Counted from the stretch's first letter, positions 33,788-43,350 are shown. The stretch is 64,000 nt of DNA from Streptomyces monashensis (GCF_001866665.1 NZ_MLYO01000015.1:1-64000); one strand, 5' to 3'. Translations and numbers: made by a program. Notes: generated from the sequence alone by a model not told the origin.

Positions 33788-34350
33788 TTACGGCGTGCCG
33801 GGCCCGTGCCGCCGCGCGGCGGTCACGCCGTGTGGGACGGTGGCGGTCCGGGGTGCGGTCTGGAGCGTCCGGACCCTGCGCTCCCAGGGGGTGAGGGTGT
33901 CGAAGACGGCGCCGAGGGCGGGCAGGAACCGTGGAGGGGCGAGGAGATCCGGCGTGAGGTGCTCCGGGCTGCGGCGCGGCACGACGTGGCCGGCGCGGGA
34001 CACGGCGACCGCGCTCGGCCGGACAGGTTTGTCGCCCCGCCAACGGCCGATGCCGGTGGCCAGTACGTGCTCGCCGATCGTGGCGGGCCGGGGGAGCGGG
34101 TGGAGAACCGGCGTGCGAGTGGCGGCGGGCGCGGGCTCCAGCAGGCAGGTCAGCAGGTAGTGGGCGAGGAAGCTGACCTGGAAGGCGTCTCGTTGCCGTC
34201 GGCGGTCACGGTGTGCCGCTCCGGGGCCGTCATACCGGCGCTGTTGACGAGGACGTCCAGATGAGGGCGGGCGGCTACGACCGTGCGGGCGAGGGCCTCG
34301 ACCTCCTTGAGATGGCCGAGGTCAGCCCAGTAGCTGGACAGTTGCTCGTG
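33788..34350 (-). pseudogene. composite fossil: SDR fragment followed by GNAT-like fragment
   Basis: Near 34190-34350 the minus strand encodes LSSYWADLGHLKEVEALART and HLDVLVNSAGMTAP, the middle of a classical SDR. A frameshift follows at about 34190, and the frame continues FQVSFLAHYLLTCLLE, the next SDR element. Beyond about 34120 the same frame changes to IGEHVLATGIGRWRGDKPV and PPRFLPALGAVFDTLTPWER, which resembles the N-terminal region of an acetyltransferase. No start, no complete domain. The stretch looks like two broken genes joined by a deletion. About 370 bases at 33418-33787 and 500 bases at 34351-34854 show nothing else. Confidence 0.5.
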
Positions 34351-34854
34351 TCGCACAGTGCGGACAAGCCGAAACGCCGTTCTCTGACGGGGCTCTGACG
34401 TGCATATACGGGACTTTGACGGGCGAGCCGTGGACGAGCAGGTCGCGGCGCAGCAGGTCGTGGCGGAGGCAGGGGCGCACCGCACGCCGCACAGGGACAG
34501 CGGGGTCAGTGGGACGAGCGCCGGGATGACGGCGAAGGTCGTCAAGGCGCCGCAGGTGACGAGGGGTTGCTCGCCGATCTCGACCAAGTTGCCGACCCCG
34601 TTGCGGCCGGCCTGCCGACTGTGGCCGCGGCCGTGTGGTGCCGGGACCACTGCACCACACGGTGGCACCTGGACCTCGGCATGGGACGACGACAGACGCC
34701 AGGCGCGTTGGTGGCACCTTTCGAGGGTCACCTCAGAACCTGCTGCATGACGGGCATGCCGAGCGTCGCTGTCCCGGGCCGGCCGCAGGTTGGACGGCCA
34801 AGACCCTGGCGGGATACGGCAGTCAGCCGCCAGGACTGACCGCGGTCATCACCC

Positions 34855-35532
34855 CTACTCGGTCGTGTGCGTCGGGTAGACCGCGACGTCGGTGTAGGCG
34901 CCCTTGATCGCCCCCGCGCCCGCGGGCCACTTCAGGTTCACCGTGTGCGTCTCGTTCGGGGGCGTCACAAGGATGTTGGTCGGGGACGCGAGGCTGTTGC
35001 CGCTGTTGTCGATGTCGTAGGCGAGGTCGAACACAGCGGCGGAACCGGGCTTCAGGGTGGTGATACGCGGCTGGGCGTGGCCGCGCTCGATGGGGCTCGA
35101 GGTGTGGTCGGCGTCCTTGATGTCGACGCCCGCGAAGCCCGTCGCCGAGCAGGTGGACGAGCCCCGGTTGACCATGGTGATGTCGATCCTGCCGGAGACC
35201 TTGTCGGGCGCGGCGTTCCTGGCGTCGATGGTCAGGTCCTTCGTCTTGCAGAACGTGATCTTGCCGCCGGTCTTCGCTGCGCCGGCACCGGCCTCGGCGC
35301 CCTCACCGGCGCTCGACTTCGCCTTGCCGGCCTCCGAGCCGCCGGAACCCGAGCCGCCCTCCGACTTCGAGCCGTCGGCCGGGGGCGCAGAAGACGAAGA
35401 CGAGGACGACGAGGACGACGAGGAGCCCTTGGAGGACGAGCCCTTCCCGGAGCCGTCGTTGCCACAGGCGGAGAGCGAGAGGGTGGCGGCGACGCCGATG
35501 ACGGCAAGTGCGGTGATGCGAGTGGACTTCAC
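34855..35532 (-). CDS. DUF4232-type lipoprotein
   Basis: This 225-residue protein has a lipoprotein signal peptide with the lipobox LSAC, so Cys23 should be lipidated and anchored outside the membrane. A low-complexity linker of about 60 residues follows, with a run of 12 Ser and then Gly/Ser/Ala. The folded domain (about 90-225) is a DUF4232-like beta-sandwich: ITFCKTKDLTI, ITMVNRGSSTCSATGF with two cysteines likely bonded, and LKPGSAAVFDLAYDI. The function is unknown. ATG 35532 begins the signal peptide. Confidence 0.85.
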   Translation of the reverse strand: MKSTRITALAVIGVAATLSLSACGNDGSGKGSSSKGSSSSSSSSSSSSAPPADGSKSEGGSGSGGSEAGKAKSSAGEGAEAGAGAAKTGGKITFCKTKDLTIDARNAAPDKVSGRIDITMVNRGSSTCSATGFAGVDIKDADHTSSPIERGHAQPRITTLKPGSAAVFDLAYDIDNSGNSLASPTNILVTPPNETHTVNLKWPAGAGAIKGAYTDVAVYPTHTTE

Positions 35533-35796
35533 GGTTTTCCCCCAGAAGTAGCGCCTTGCACGTGGTCGGAAGTATTTGTATCTCGCATCCAGTTACAGGC
35601 GGTTCTCCGTGATGTCTTCGTTCTGTCACCGGCGTACCGACGTCACGGTCCGTCAAGGCGCCACCGTACGGTCACCGTCCCGGCCCGAGCTCGATCACCC
35701 GGACCTCGTCCCCGACATCGGTCCACATGCCGCGATCCTGTCTGCGCCCTGCGCCCTGCGGCCATCGCCCGCGCAATTCGCCCACCGCAGGTCGTC

Positions 35797-36321
35797 TCAA
35801 CTTCTGACGGACTCCGCGATCCGCTCGGCGGCCTGGGCGGGTGTGAGGTGTGTCGTGTCGACGACCTCGGCCTCGGCGTGCAGCCATGTCCGGGCCGCCT
35901 CGGCGTAGGGCTCAAGGTGTCGGAGTCGGAAGGGGGAGTTGGGGCCGAGAACGGTGTCGCCCGCGATGCGCGCGCGGAGGGTGTCCTGGTCGGCGTGGAG
36001 GACGAAGTGCCGGACCGGAATGGCGTGCTGGGACAGGCCCGAACTGATCTCGCGCCAGTACCGCTCGACCAGGACGGTCATGGGCATCACCAGGGTGCCG
36101 CCGGTGTAGTCGAGTACGCGGCGGGCGGTCTCGACGACGAGCGGCCGCCATGGGGGCCAGTGCTGGAAGTTGTCCGTGGCGGGCAGCCCCGGAGTGATGT
36201 CCATGAGTGTCTCGCCGACCTTCTCGGCGTCGAACACCCGTGAATCCGGGATCAGCTGTTGCACGTACGCACTGGTCGTCGTCTTGCCCGCGCCATGGGT
36301 GCCGTTGAGCCATACGATCAC
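35797..36321 (-). CDS. TmrB-like P-loop nucleotide-binding protein
   Basis: This 174-residue protein has a Walker A motif GTHGAGKTT at residues 7-15 and further nucleoside-kinase-like elements (VFDAEKVGETLM, FQHWPPWRPLVVETARRVLD and a TLVMPMTVL strand). The pattern fits TmrB-type proteins, which give tunicamycin resistance in Bacillus, and related small-molecule kinases in Streptomyces. The lid contains HADQDTLRARI. Substrate unknown; resistance is an inference. ATG 36321 is the start. Confidence 0.75.
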   Translation of the reverse strand: MIVWLNGTHGAGKTTTSAYVQQLIPDSRVFDAEKVGETLMDITPGLPATDNFQHWPPWRPLVVETARRVLDYTGGTLVMPMTVLVERYWREISSGLSQHAIPVRHFVLHADQDTLRARIAGDTVLGPNSPFRLRHLEPYAEAARTWLHAEAEVVDTTHLTPAQAAERIAESVRS

Positions 36322-36602
36322 GAGCCTCGATGCTACCGACTCCGTCCCGAAACGCCGGAGCCGGTAGGCAACTTACTGATTGGCCCGGCAGGGCTCGGGG
36401 TCGGTGTGCGCCCCACGCGGACCAGACGGTCGTTCTCTGGGTCGGCGGCGGGGAAGGGGGTGAGCCGGCGGGTGTAGCCGTAGGCGATAACTGGGCCCCG
36501 GACAGATGACAGAGATTCGTCACCTGCTTGACTGGTTACGAAACTCGTGTGACAGTCGGTCGTGGCGCAAGCCGGTAGACCTGAAAGCGGCGGAGGATTG
36601 AC

Positions 36603-37202
36603 ATGTTCAGCAGGCGTGGCTTCAGCAAGGCCCTTGGTGCGGGCACCGGCGCAGCCGCGGTTTCGCTGGTCGGCCTACCGGGCACGCAAACCGCGGCCGC
36701 CGCCACCCGAACGGCATCCGCGGCATCGGCCGTTGCCACGGTCACCCCCGGCGCGCACGCCACATTTCCGCGGCTGAAGCAGGTCAGGGCCGGCTTCCTG
36801 AACGTCGGCTACGCCGAACTGGGCCCCGCCCACGGTCCGGCGGTCATCTGCCTGCACGGCTGGCCGTACGACATCCACAGCTACGTCGACGTCGCCCCCC
36901 TGCTGGCCGAGGAGGGCTATCGGGTGATCGTCCCGTATCTGCGCGGCCACGGCACGACGCGTTACCGAGCGAGGCCGGCTCGCCATGGAGGACAGGCCTG
37001 GGCCTGTAGTTCGGCAAGGCGTGGTGGGCCCGTCGTACGGCCGGGCTTGGGAAGTGAACCAGCCTTGGCTCGCCCGTGCGGCGCAGCGGATCCAGGCAGC
37101 CACGACGCCGTGCTCCGAGACCGCGGCACCAGCGTCGGTGCGCGTGTGGAGGAGAGCGGCAGGCTCCGCGGACGGGGAGCCCGCGCTGCCCTTCCGCGCT
37201 GA
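36603..37202 (+). pseudogene. truncated Tat-exported alpha/beta hydrolase
   Basis: The first 120 codons encode a Tat signal (SRRGFSKALGAGTGAAAV) and the start of an epoxide-hydrolase-like alpha/beta hydrolase: FLNVGYAELGP, the oxyanion loop ICLHGWPYDIHSYVDVA, and VIVPYLRGHGTTRY. Homologues continue with a nucleophile elbow and a lid. Here the sequence changes abruptly after about 36960 to low-complexity Arg/Gly/Pro, and the frame stops at 37202. Nucleophile, acid and histidine are missing, so the product cannot be active. The 37000-37300 sequence that replaces it is unrecognised and might be the end of an inserted element. Confidence 0.7.
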
Positions 37203-37340
37203 TTCCATCAGTTCACTCGGGCTCCGGGGCCGGACCCCTTCCCTGTGCACGTCCGGTGGTGGACACTCGCCCACCGGGCCGACGTCGTCACCTCGGTCGC
37301 ACGGTTCTCGTCCACTCCTCCTCACGCAAGGGCTTCCCCG

Positions 37341-39269
37341 ATGCCGTTCGCCCCTGTCGCCCTACGGCTGGCCGTCGCAGTCGCAGGCCTCCTGCTCGTC
37401 GCCGCGCCGACCACGGCGGCATCCGCCGTCCCTCCCGCAGCAACAGGTCGTGCGAGTACGTCAGTTGGAGCCGCAGAGACGGCCTCCTGGACAGCTCCGC
37501 TGTCGACGCAAGGCCGTTACATCGTCGACAGCCAGGGCAGGAGGTTCCGCCTCAAGGGCGCCAACTGGGACGGCGCACAGGGCTCCTGGCTGGGCAACGG
37601 CAGCGTCACCGACCCCGCCAACCACCACGCCGGCCAGGACTCGCACGGCATTCCGCTGGGCCTGGACCGCGTCCCGCTGGGCCAACTCCTGCGCGATTTC
37701 CATCAGTTGGACATCAACACCATACGGCTGCCGTTTTCCAACGAGATGATCCACAGCACGACCCCCGTCCCCGACGCCGCGGTCACCGCCAATCCGCAGC
37801 TGCGCGGAAAGACACCGCTGGAGGTGTACGACGCGGTGGTCGACGCGCTCAGCGGGAGCGGGTTCGCCGTGATCCTCAACAACCACACCAACACCACCCG
37901 CTGGTGCTGCGGCGTCGACGGCAACGAGCGCTGGAACAGCTCGCAGTCGACGCAGGCGTGGGCCGACGACTGGGTGTTCATGGCCCGCCGCTACGCCGGT
38001 GTCCCGCGCGTCGTGGGAGCCGACCTCTACAACGAGGTCCGCCGCGACGTACTGAACGATCCGAACTGGGGCATGGGCGACGCCCACGACTGGTACGCCG
38101 CCGCCCGGTTCGCCGCCGACCGCATCCTCACCGAGGCCGATCCCCGGCTCCTCATCGTCATCGAGGGCATCAACTGGACCGGGATACCCGCGGACGGCCT
38201 CCCGCACGGCCGACCGATGCTCACGCCCGCAGGTGCCCTGTCCCACACCCTCGTCGACGCCCACAAGCTGGTCTACTCCGCGCACTTCTACGGCTATACC
38301 GGCCCGCACCACAGCGGCGCGACCGGTATCGGCGAGACGCACGACCCTCGTTACCAGGACCTGAGTCGTGACGATCTGTACTCGGCCCTGCAGAACGAGG
38401 CGTTCTTCGTCGAGGAGCCGGGTCGGCACTACACCGCACCGGTCTGGGTCAGCGAGTTCGGCATCGGTGCGAACGAGACAAACCCGTCCGCCCGCGCCTG
38501 GTTCACCAACATCACCGACTACTTCGCCGACCACGACACCGACTTCGCCTTCTGGCCGCTGGTCGGCTTCACGGGCCACGACGACTGGGCGCTGCTCACC
38601 TACGACGAGTCCGGGCACCGCTCCGGCATCCTCGACCCCGGCGACTGGCGCGCCACCGCGTGGCAGCACCTGATGTCGGCGCCGAGCGACACCGGACCGG
38701 TGTCGGCCGTTCCCATGTGGCGGATGCTCGCCGTCGACCACGGTGACGCGGTGGAGTCCCTGCGGGTGCGGGCCACGGGCGACTGGGACTCCGGGGCGTA
38801 CAAGGCCGCCTGCCCCGACGGGCTGCGGCTCATCGGCCTCGGCCATAGCAGCGGGCGCGGGCTGTGCACCGACACCACGGGCAGCGGCCCGGTCGACCTG
38901 CGCGCGGCCTCCGACGGCCAAACGGTCGTCACCGACGAGCGCTATGTCCCGGCAGGTGGTGACTGGGCGTCCGGGTACACCAAGTTCCAGTGTCCCTCCG
39001 GCAGTTACCTGGTCGGCTACAGCGTGCGCGGCGAGCGTGTGTCGGCGGCCTTGTGCGCGCCCGCGCTGAACCCGCTGGCGGGAGCCGGCCGCACAGTGTG
39101 GTTCGACCGGTCCGACAACCGTCCCGCCGGCGCGTCCGGCGGCGACTTCGCGTACGGCGACTACAAGGGCCAGTGCGCCGACGACGAGTACGCCGCCGGC
39201 ATCGCCTTCACGACCAGGGTGGGCAGCCCCCCGGGGCCTGCTGCCCTGCTGTGCCGTCGGTTCGCCTGA
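37341..39269 (+). CDS. secreted GH5 glycosidase with C-terminal repeat domain
   Basis: This 642-residue protein has a signal peptide (VALRLAVAVAGLLLVAAPTT, cut near residue 30). A family 5 catalytic domain (about 50-455) follows. It opens with YIVDSQGRRFRLKGANWDG. The general acid is Glu232 in DLYNEVRRD and the nucleophile is Glu372 in VWVSEFGIG. Residues 465-642 hold three related repeats with conserved Cys pairs (GAYKAACPDGLRLIGLG, GYTKFQCPSGSYLVGYS and GDYKGQCADDEYAAGIA), perhaps a carbohydrate-binding or wall-binding module. It is probably an endo-beta-glucanase. ATG 37341 is chosen because the signal peptide begins there; the ribosome-binding site is weak. Confidence 0.85.
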   Translation: MPFAPVALRLAVAVAGLLLVAAPTTAASAVPPAATGRASTSVGAAETASWTAPLSTQGRYIVDSQGRRFRLKGANWDGAQGSWLGNGSVTDPANHHAGQDSHGIPLGLDRVPLGQLLRDFHQLDINTIRLPFSNEMIHSTTPVPDAAVTANPQLRGKTPLEVYDAVVDALSGSGFAVILNNHTNTTRWCCGVDGNERWNSSQSTQAWADDWVFMARRYAGVPRVVGADLYNEVRRDVLNDPNWGMGDAHDWYAAARFAADRILTEADPRLLIVIEGINWTGIPADGLPHGRPMLTPAGALSHTLVDAHKLVYSAHFYGYTGPHHSGATGIGETHDPRYQDLSRDDLYSALQNEAFFVEEPGRHYTAPVWVSEFGIGANETNPSARAWFTNITDYFADHDTDFAFWPLVGFTGHDDWALLTYDESGHRSGILDPGDWRATAWQHLMSAPSDTGPVSAVPMWRMLAVDHGDAVESLRVRATGDWDSGAYKAACPDGLRLIGLGHSSGRGLCTDTTGSGPVDLRAASDGQTVVTDERYVPAGGDWASGYTKFQCPSGSYLVGYSVRGERVSAALCAPALNPLAGAGRTVWFDRSDNRPAGASGGDFAYGDYKGQCADDEYAAGIAFTTRVGSPPGPAALLCRRFA

Positions 39270-39631
39270 AGCGACCGCGACCGGGGTCCGCAACGCGGCC
39301 ACCGTCGGCTCGGGGAGATCCGGCCGGCTGCTCTGCGTGTCGCCCTGGGACCTTCTGGGCATGGGCCGCGCTTCTGCGTCAGCGCCGGCGGCGATCCGTC
39401 GAGGTCGATCTCCCATGGCTTGTCTTGGCCGCAGGAAACGGACAGCCCGGCGGCGTTGTGCTCCAGCAACTCCCTCGCCCAGGAGCCGGGTTACGGCGCG
39501 AGGTGAGTGGGAGTCGTGAAGAGTTCTCGCATGCTTCTGGGGATTCGGTCACGGAAGCGGAAAGATCGGGGCCCACTCGGCGCTTGCGGACGGGTCTGGC
39601 GCCGCTCCATGCGATGGGAGACCGATCAACG
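39270..39631. other. Intergenic region between GH5 and EndoH genes
   Basis: About 360 bases hold the EndoH promoter and no gene. An overlapping frame from 38990 runs into EndoH, but its upstream part is a GH5 shadow. The sequence just before 39632 has no strong ribosome-binding site (GATCAACG before the ATG). Confidence 0.4.
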
Positions 39632-40549
39632 ATGTTCACTCTGGTGCGCAGCAGAGTACGGGCGGCCGTGCTCGCGCTCTCGGCCGTTACGGCCCTCGCC
39701 TGCGGCGCGACCGCCACGACCGGGGCGGCAGCGGCCCCCGCTCGCGCGAAACAAGGGCCGACCTCGGTGGCGTACGTCGAGGTGAACAACAACAGCATGC
39801 TGAACGTCGGCAAGTACACCCTCGCCAACGGCGGGGGCAACGTCTTCGACGTCGCCGTGATCTTCGCGGCGAACATCAACTACGACACGGGCGCGAAGGC
39901 GGCGACCCTGTACTTCAACGAGAACGTGCAACGCGTCCTCGACAACGCCGCCACGCAGATACGGCCGTTGCAGCAGAAGGGCATCAAGATCGTCCTCTCT
40001 GTGCTCGGCAACCACCAGGGCGCGGGCTTCGCCAACTTCCCGTCCCGACAGGCCGCTTCGGTGTTCGCGAAACAGCTCTCGGACACCGTGGCCAAGTACG
40101 GGCTCGACGGCATCGACTTCGACGACGAGTACGCGGAGTACGGCAACAACGGCACCGGCCAGCCCAACGACAGCTCCTTCGTGTACCTGGTGTCGGCGCT
40201 GCGCGCTGACATGCCAAACAAGATCATCAGCCTCTACGACATCGGCCCGTCCGCGTCGCGCCTGTCCTACGGCGGCGTCGACGTGTCGTCCACGTTCGAC
40301 TACGCCTGGAACCCCTACTACGGCACCTGGCAGGTCCCCGGCATCGCGCTGCCCAAGTCGAAGCTGTCACCGGCGGCCGTCGAGATCGGCGGGACCTCGC
40401 AGAGCACCGTCGCCGACCTCGCCCGCCGCACGGTCAGTGAGGGGTACGGCGTCTATCTGACGTACAACCTCGACGGCAACGATCGCAGCGCCGATGTCTC
40501 CGCGTTCACCAGAGAGCTGTACGGCAGTGACGCCGTCTACGCACCGTAG
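39632..40549 (+). CDS. secreted endo-beta-N-acetylglucosaminidase H (GH18)
   Basis: This 305-residue protein closely matches the Streptomyces plicatus EndoH I remember, at nearly every position of the mature enzyme. It has a signal peptide (RVRAAVLALSAVTALACG, to about residue 40). The mature part begins KQGPTSVAYVEVNNNSMLNV. The GH18 active-site motif is LDGIDFDDEY with Asp164 and Glu166. The enzyme hydrolyses the chitobiose core of high-mannose and hybrid N-glycans by substrate-assisted catalysis, outside the cell. The 3' end overlaps the convergent monooxygenase remnant by 13 bases. Differences from EndoH include a shorter Pro/Ala linker after the signal. Confidence 0.95.
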   Translation: MFTLVRSRVRAAVLALSAVTALACGATATTGAAAAPARAKQGPTSVAYVEVNNNSMLNVGKYTLANGGGNVFDVAVIFAANINYDTGAKAATLYFNENVQRVLDNAATQIRPLQQKGIKIVLSVLGNHQGAGFANFPSRQAASVFAKQLSDTVAKYGLDGIDFDDEYAEYGNNGTGQPNDSSFVYLVSALRADMPNKIISLYDIGPSASRLSYGGVDVSSTFDYAWNPYYGTWQVPGIALPKSKLSPAAVEIGGTSQSTVADLARRTVSEGYGVYLTYNLDGNDRSADVSAFTRELYGSDAVYAP

Positions 40550-41505
40550 GCCGACCGCACTCCCCGGCGTCCGGTGTCCCCGCGGGGCTTGCCCTTCGGC
40601 GGCCCCTGCGGTGCGGGCAGCCGGTCCTGGCCGACCAGGCGGTGACCGCGCTCGGCCGATTCACGGACGGCGTCGAAGCCGTACGCGCGCATCTCGTCCT
40701 CGTAGGCGCGTAGAGCGTCGGTGAGAGGCCGGCCGGCTGCGGCCTCGACGAGACGGGACGTGAGAACGCGCGCGTCGCGCAGCGCGGTGTTGGCGCCGAC
40801 GCCGATGGCGGGGCTCATGACGTGAACGGCGTCGCCGAGGAGCGTCACCGCGTTCGTTTCCCACGCGGTGACGGGCACGCTGGTGCGGACCGAGACAGGG
40901 AAGATCGAGGCCGGGTCCTGGTGGGAGATGATCTCGGCCAGCCTGGGATCCCAGCCCTCCAACAGCGACAGGGTCATCGCCCGGAGCTCGGCGCCGCTCA
41001 TGGCGAACAACTCCTCGTCGGTGCAGGGCAGTTGCTCCTTGCGAGCGCCGAAGACGCAGGCGAGGTAGTCGCTGTCGTCGCTGAGCCCGATCCCGGGTGC
41101 CAGCCTGGCGGTCACCTCGTGCTGCGGCTCGCGGTACTGTACGGGTGCGAGCCCGAGGAAGCGCCGCTGCGGACCGATGACGGTGGTCCACAGGCTCAAC
41201 AACTCGGCGGGGACCAGTTCTCGGGCCGCGTCGCCGGTGAGCGGAACCTTCCCGTACAACAGCCGCAGCCCGGCATCGACGACCTGGGCTCTGGGCAGAT
41301 GCTGCCTTCGGGTTGCCGAGTTGACCCCGTCGGCACCGATCAGGACGTCCCCGGTGGCGCTGGTGCCGTCCGCGAAGTGCACGGTCACCGTGCCCGGGCG
41401 TTTGGTCTCGTAGTGGGTCAGCGCGGAGCCGTAGTGCACGGACTGCTCCAGTCCGGCCAGCAGGATCTGACGTACTGTGAGGCCGCCGGGGCTGGCTCCG
41501 GTCAC
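40537..41505 (-). pseudogene. N-terminally truncated FAD-dependent monooxygenase
   Basis: The 322-residue product contains the C-terminal two thirds of a PHBH-type monooxygenase: LTVRQILLAGLEQSVHYG, the DG motif in VLIGADGVNSATRRQ, and the FAD-binding GDAVHVMSPAIGVGANTAL. The N-terminal GxGxxG Rossmann motif and about 100 further residues are absent. The frame begins at GTG 41505 inside the stop codon of the hydrolase gene. The long open frame upstream of that (to 42396) is a shadow of the hydrolase. A deletion has probably removed the 5' end and fused it to the hydrolase operon. FAD binding is unlikely without the missing part. Confidence 0.75.
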
Positions 41506-42353
41506 GCCGCGCTCGCGGCCTCGCCGGCCAGGAACGGACGCAGCAGCGTGAGCAGGGCGCGCGGCCGGTGCAGGGGGATGATGTGGCCGCAGTCTTCGAT
41601 GACGTGTCCGGTGAGATCGTCGCTGACCGGGCGGAGCTGGCGTTCCAGCGCAGCACCGACAGGCCGGGCGCCCAGCGCCATCGTCGGCACCGTCAGGCGG
41701 GCAGTGGTGACCGCCTGGTCGATCTGTACCGCGCTCTCGGGCAGGGCCCGGTAGTACGAGAACGCGCAACTCAACGCCTGGCGGCCGGTGTACGCGCGGA
41801 CGAAGGCGTCCCGGACGGCGGGGCGCACCCCGTCGCCGAGCGTGCCGGCGCGCAGAAACCAGTCGACGTAGGCGGCCTCGTGGCCCTCCAACACGGTCTC
41901 GGCGAGGCCGGGCGCGGCGGAATGGAAGCCGAACCACCACGGCGGCCCGGCGGCAAGGAAGTCCTCGGCGCCGGGCATCCTGCCCAGCACGGACTCCATG
42001 ACCACCAGGCGCCGGACGAGACCAGGGCGGCGCAGGGCGAGGAGGAAGGCCGGCGCGGTACCCGCGTCGATGCCCACCACCGCGGCCGAGGACACGCCCA
42101 GCGCGGAGAGAAGCGCCGCGGCGTCCTCTGCCAGGGTGCCCGCGTCGTATCCGGAGGCGGCTCGGCTGCTCGCTCCGAACCCGCGCAGGTCCGGCGCGAT
42201 GACGCGATAGCGGTCGCGCAGATCGGCCATGACGTCCGTCCACAGCTCCCAGGTGTGCGGGAAGCCATGCAGCAACAGGACGGCAGGGCCCGATCCGTCG
42301 AGGGCGACGTTCAGTTCGACACCGTTGACGGGGACTCGTCGCAGCTCGGGCAT
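41502..42353 (-). CDS. alpha/beta hydrolase, epoxide-hydrolase-like with Asp nucleophile
   Basis: This 283-residue protein is an alpha/beta hydrolase. The oxyanion motif is LLLHGFPHTWELW, the APDLRGFGAS loop follows, and the nucleophile elbow reads VVGIDAGT, with Asp instead of Ser. Asp nucleophiles are found in epoxide hydrolases and haloalkane dehalogenases. The final histidine lies in VIEDCGHIIPLHRP. It is divergent from the HxlR regulator (104 bases between starts), and its stop overlaps the truncated monooxygenase start (GTGA). The pair may have processed an aromatic compound. ATG 42353 is the start. Confidence 0.87.
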   Translation of the reverse strand: MPELRRVPVNGVELNVALDGSGPAVLLLHGFPHTWELWTDVMADLRDRYRVIAPDLRGFGASSRAASGYDAGTLAEDAAALLSALGVSSAAVVGIDAGTAPAFLLALRRPGLVRRLVVMESVLGRMPGAEDFLAAGPPWWFGFHSAAPGLAETVLEGHEAAYVDWFLRAGTLGDGVRPAVRDAFVRAYTGRQALSCAFSYYRALPESAVQIDQAVTTARLTVPTMALGARPVGAALERQLRPVSDDLTGHVIEDCGHIIPLHRPRALLTLLRPFLAGEAASAA

Positions 42354-42456
42354 GGGGGGACTCCAGGTGCGTGGTAAGGGATGGAGACAAGGTCACGCTA
42401 GGGAACTATCCTGGTCAGCCCAAGACGGCACTTTCCCCTCAGGTGGTGAGCCCCGG

Positions 42457-42867
42457 GTGACCACGTCGATGCCCGCAGGACGTGACCAGCCTCCCGGTGA
42501 GCGCGGTGACCTGCTGGATCCACGCTGCCCGACCCGCCAGTTGCTCGACCGCATCGGCACCAAGTGGACGTCGATGACGGTCAAGGTGCTGGCCGAGGAG
42601 GCTCCGGGCGAGCTCCGTTTCACGGAGCTGCGGCGCGGCATCCCGGGCATCTCACAGAAGATGCTGTCCGCCACCCTGCAGAGCCTGGTCCGCGATGGCC
42701 TGGTCGCGCGTCGCGTGGAACCCACCGTGCCGCCTGCCGTCCACTACCGGCTCACCGAGCTCGGCCTGTCCCTCGAAACACCGCTCTCCGCCCTACGGGT
42801 CTGGGCCGAGACGCACATGCCGGAGATCGACCGCAACAACCAGCTAGCCGCGGAGACCTCCAACTGA
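42457..42867 (+). CDS. HxlR-family transcriptional regulator
   Basis: This 136-residue protein has the HxlR winged-helix domain at about residues 24-120: CPTRQLLDRIGTKWTSMTVK, LRFTELRRGIPGISQKMLSA and the wing VARRVEPTVPPAVHYRLTEL. These regulators usually respond to electrophiles or oxidants through a Cys near the N-terminus, here in DPRCPTRQ. It is divergent from the hydrolase operon, the likely target. GTG 42457 is the start; an ATG at 42469 is an alternative. Confidence 0.88.
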   Translation: MTTSMPAGRDQPPGERGDLLDPRCPTRQLLDRIGTKWTSMTVKVLAEEAPGELRFTELRRGIPGISQKMLSATLQSLVRDGLVARRVEPTVPPAVHYRLTELGLSLETPLSALRVWAETHMPEIDRNNQLAAETSN

Positions 42868-43350
42868 GGCGAGCGTCGAATGTGCCGGTCACAGCCACTC
42901 GTTGAGTGCAGCGCCAGGGACGGGGCCGACGCATGGTTCTGTGCGCGGTGCACGGCGCGGACGACTACCCCTGGACGACGACCCACCAGTCCGCCGACAC
43001 CCAGGGGTTCTGCCGTGGGACCGGTTACGCAAACGTGCGCGGGGTCAGTTGCGGTGGTCGGCACGAGGTCTTTGCGGGCTTGGCCCCGATATTGTCAACC
43101 AGCCATGCCGGTGGGCGGGGTGGCGGCCGCGGTCGTGCCGTCCGCTCCGGTGTCTGCGGCGGTGGCGCGAACGTGGTGCCGGGCCTCGGTGCCGATGCCC
43201 TCGACCTCGTGCGGAGCGTCGGCGTCGGCGGCTCGGATGTTGTCCTCGGCCGCGAAGTGCCGGGCGATGCACCGGACATGGCGTGACCCGTGCCGCGGAC
43301 GCCGAGTGCGCACAGCACCCGCGAGGCCTTGGCACGGGCTGGCTGGTGCG
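42868..43350. other. Gene-free region between HxlR and PhzF genes
   Basis: About 480 bases show only shadow frames. Neither strand has family-like residues. No clear terminator is seen between these convergent genes. Confidence 0.35.

Noticed and set aside
35390..35440. Repetitive GAC/GAG tract considered as a regulatory repeat
   Set aside because: It encodes the 12-serine linker of the lipoprotein, a coding low-complexity segment.
40537..42396. A 619-codon open frame on the minus strand
   Set aside because: Only the part below 41505 is a real monooxygenase sequence. The upstream part is antiparallel-quality, Arg/Pro-rich shadow of the hydrolase gene in another frame.
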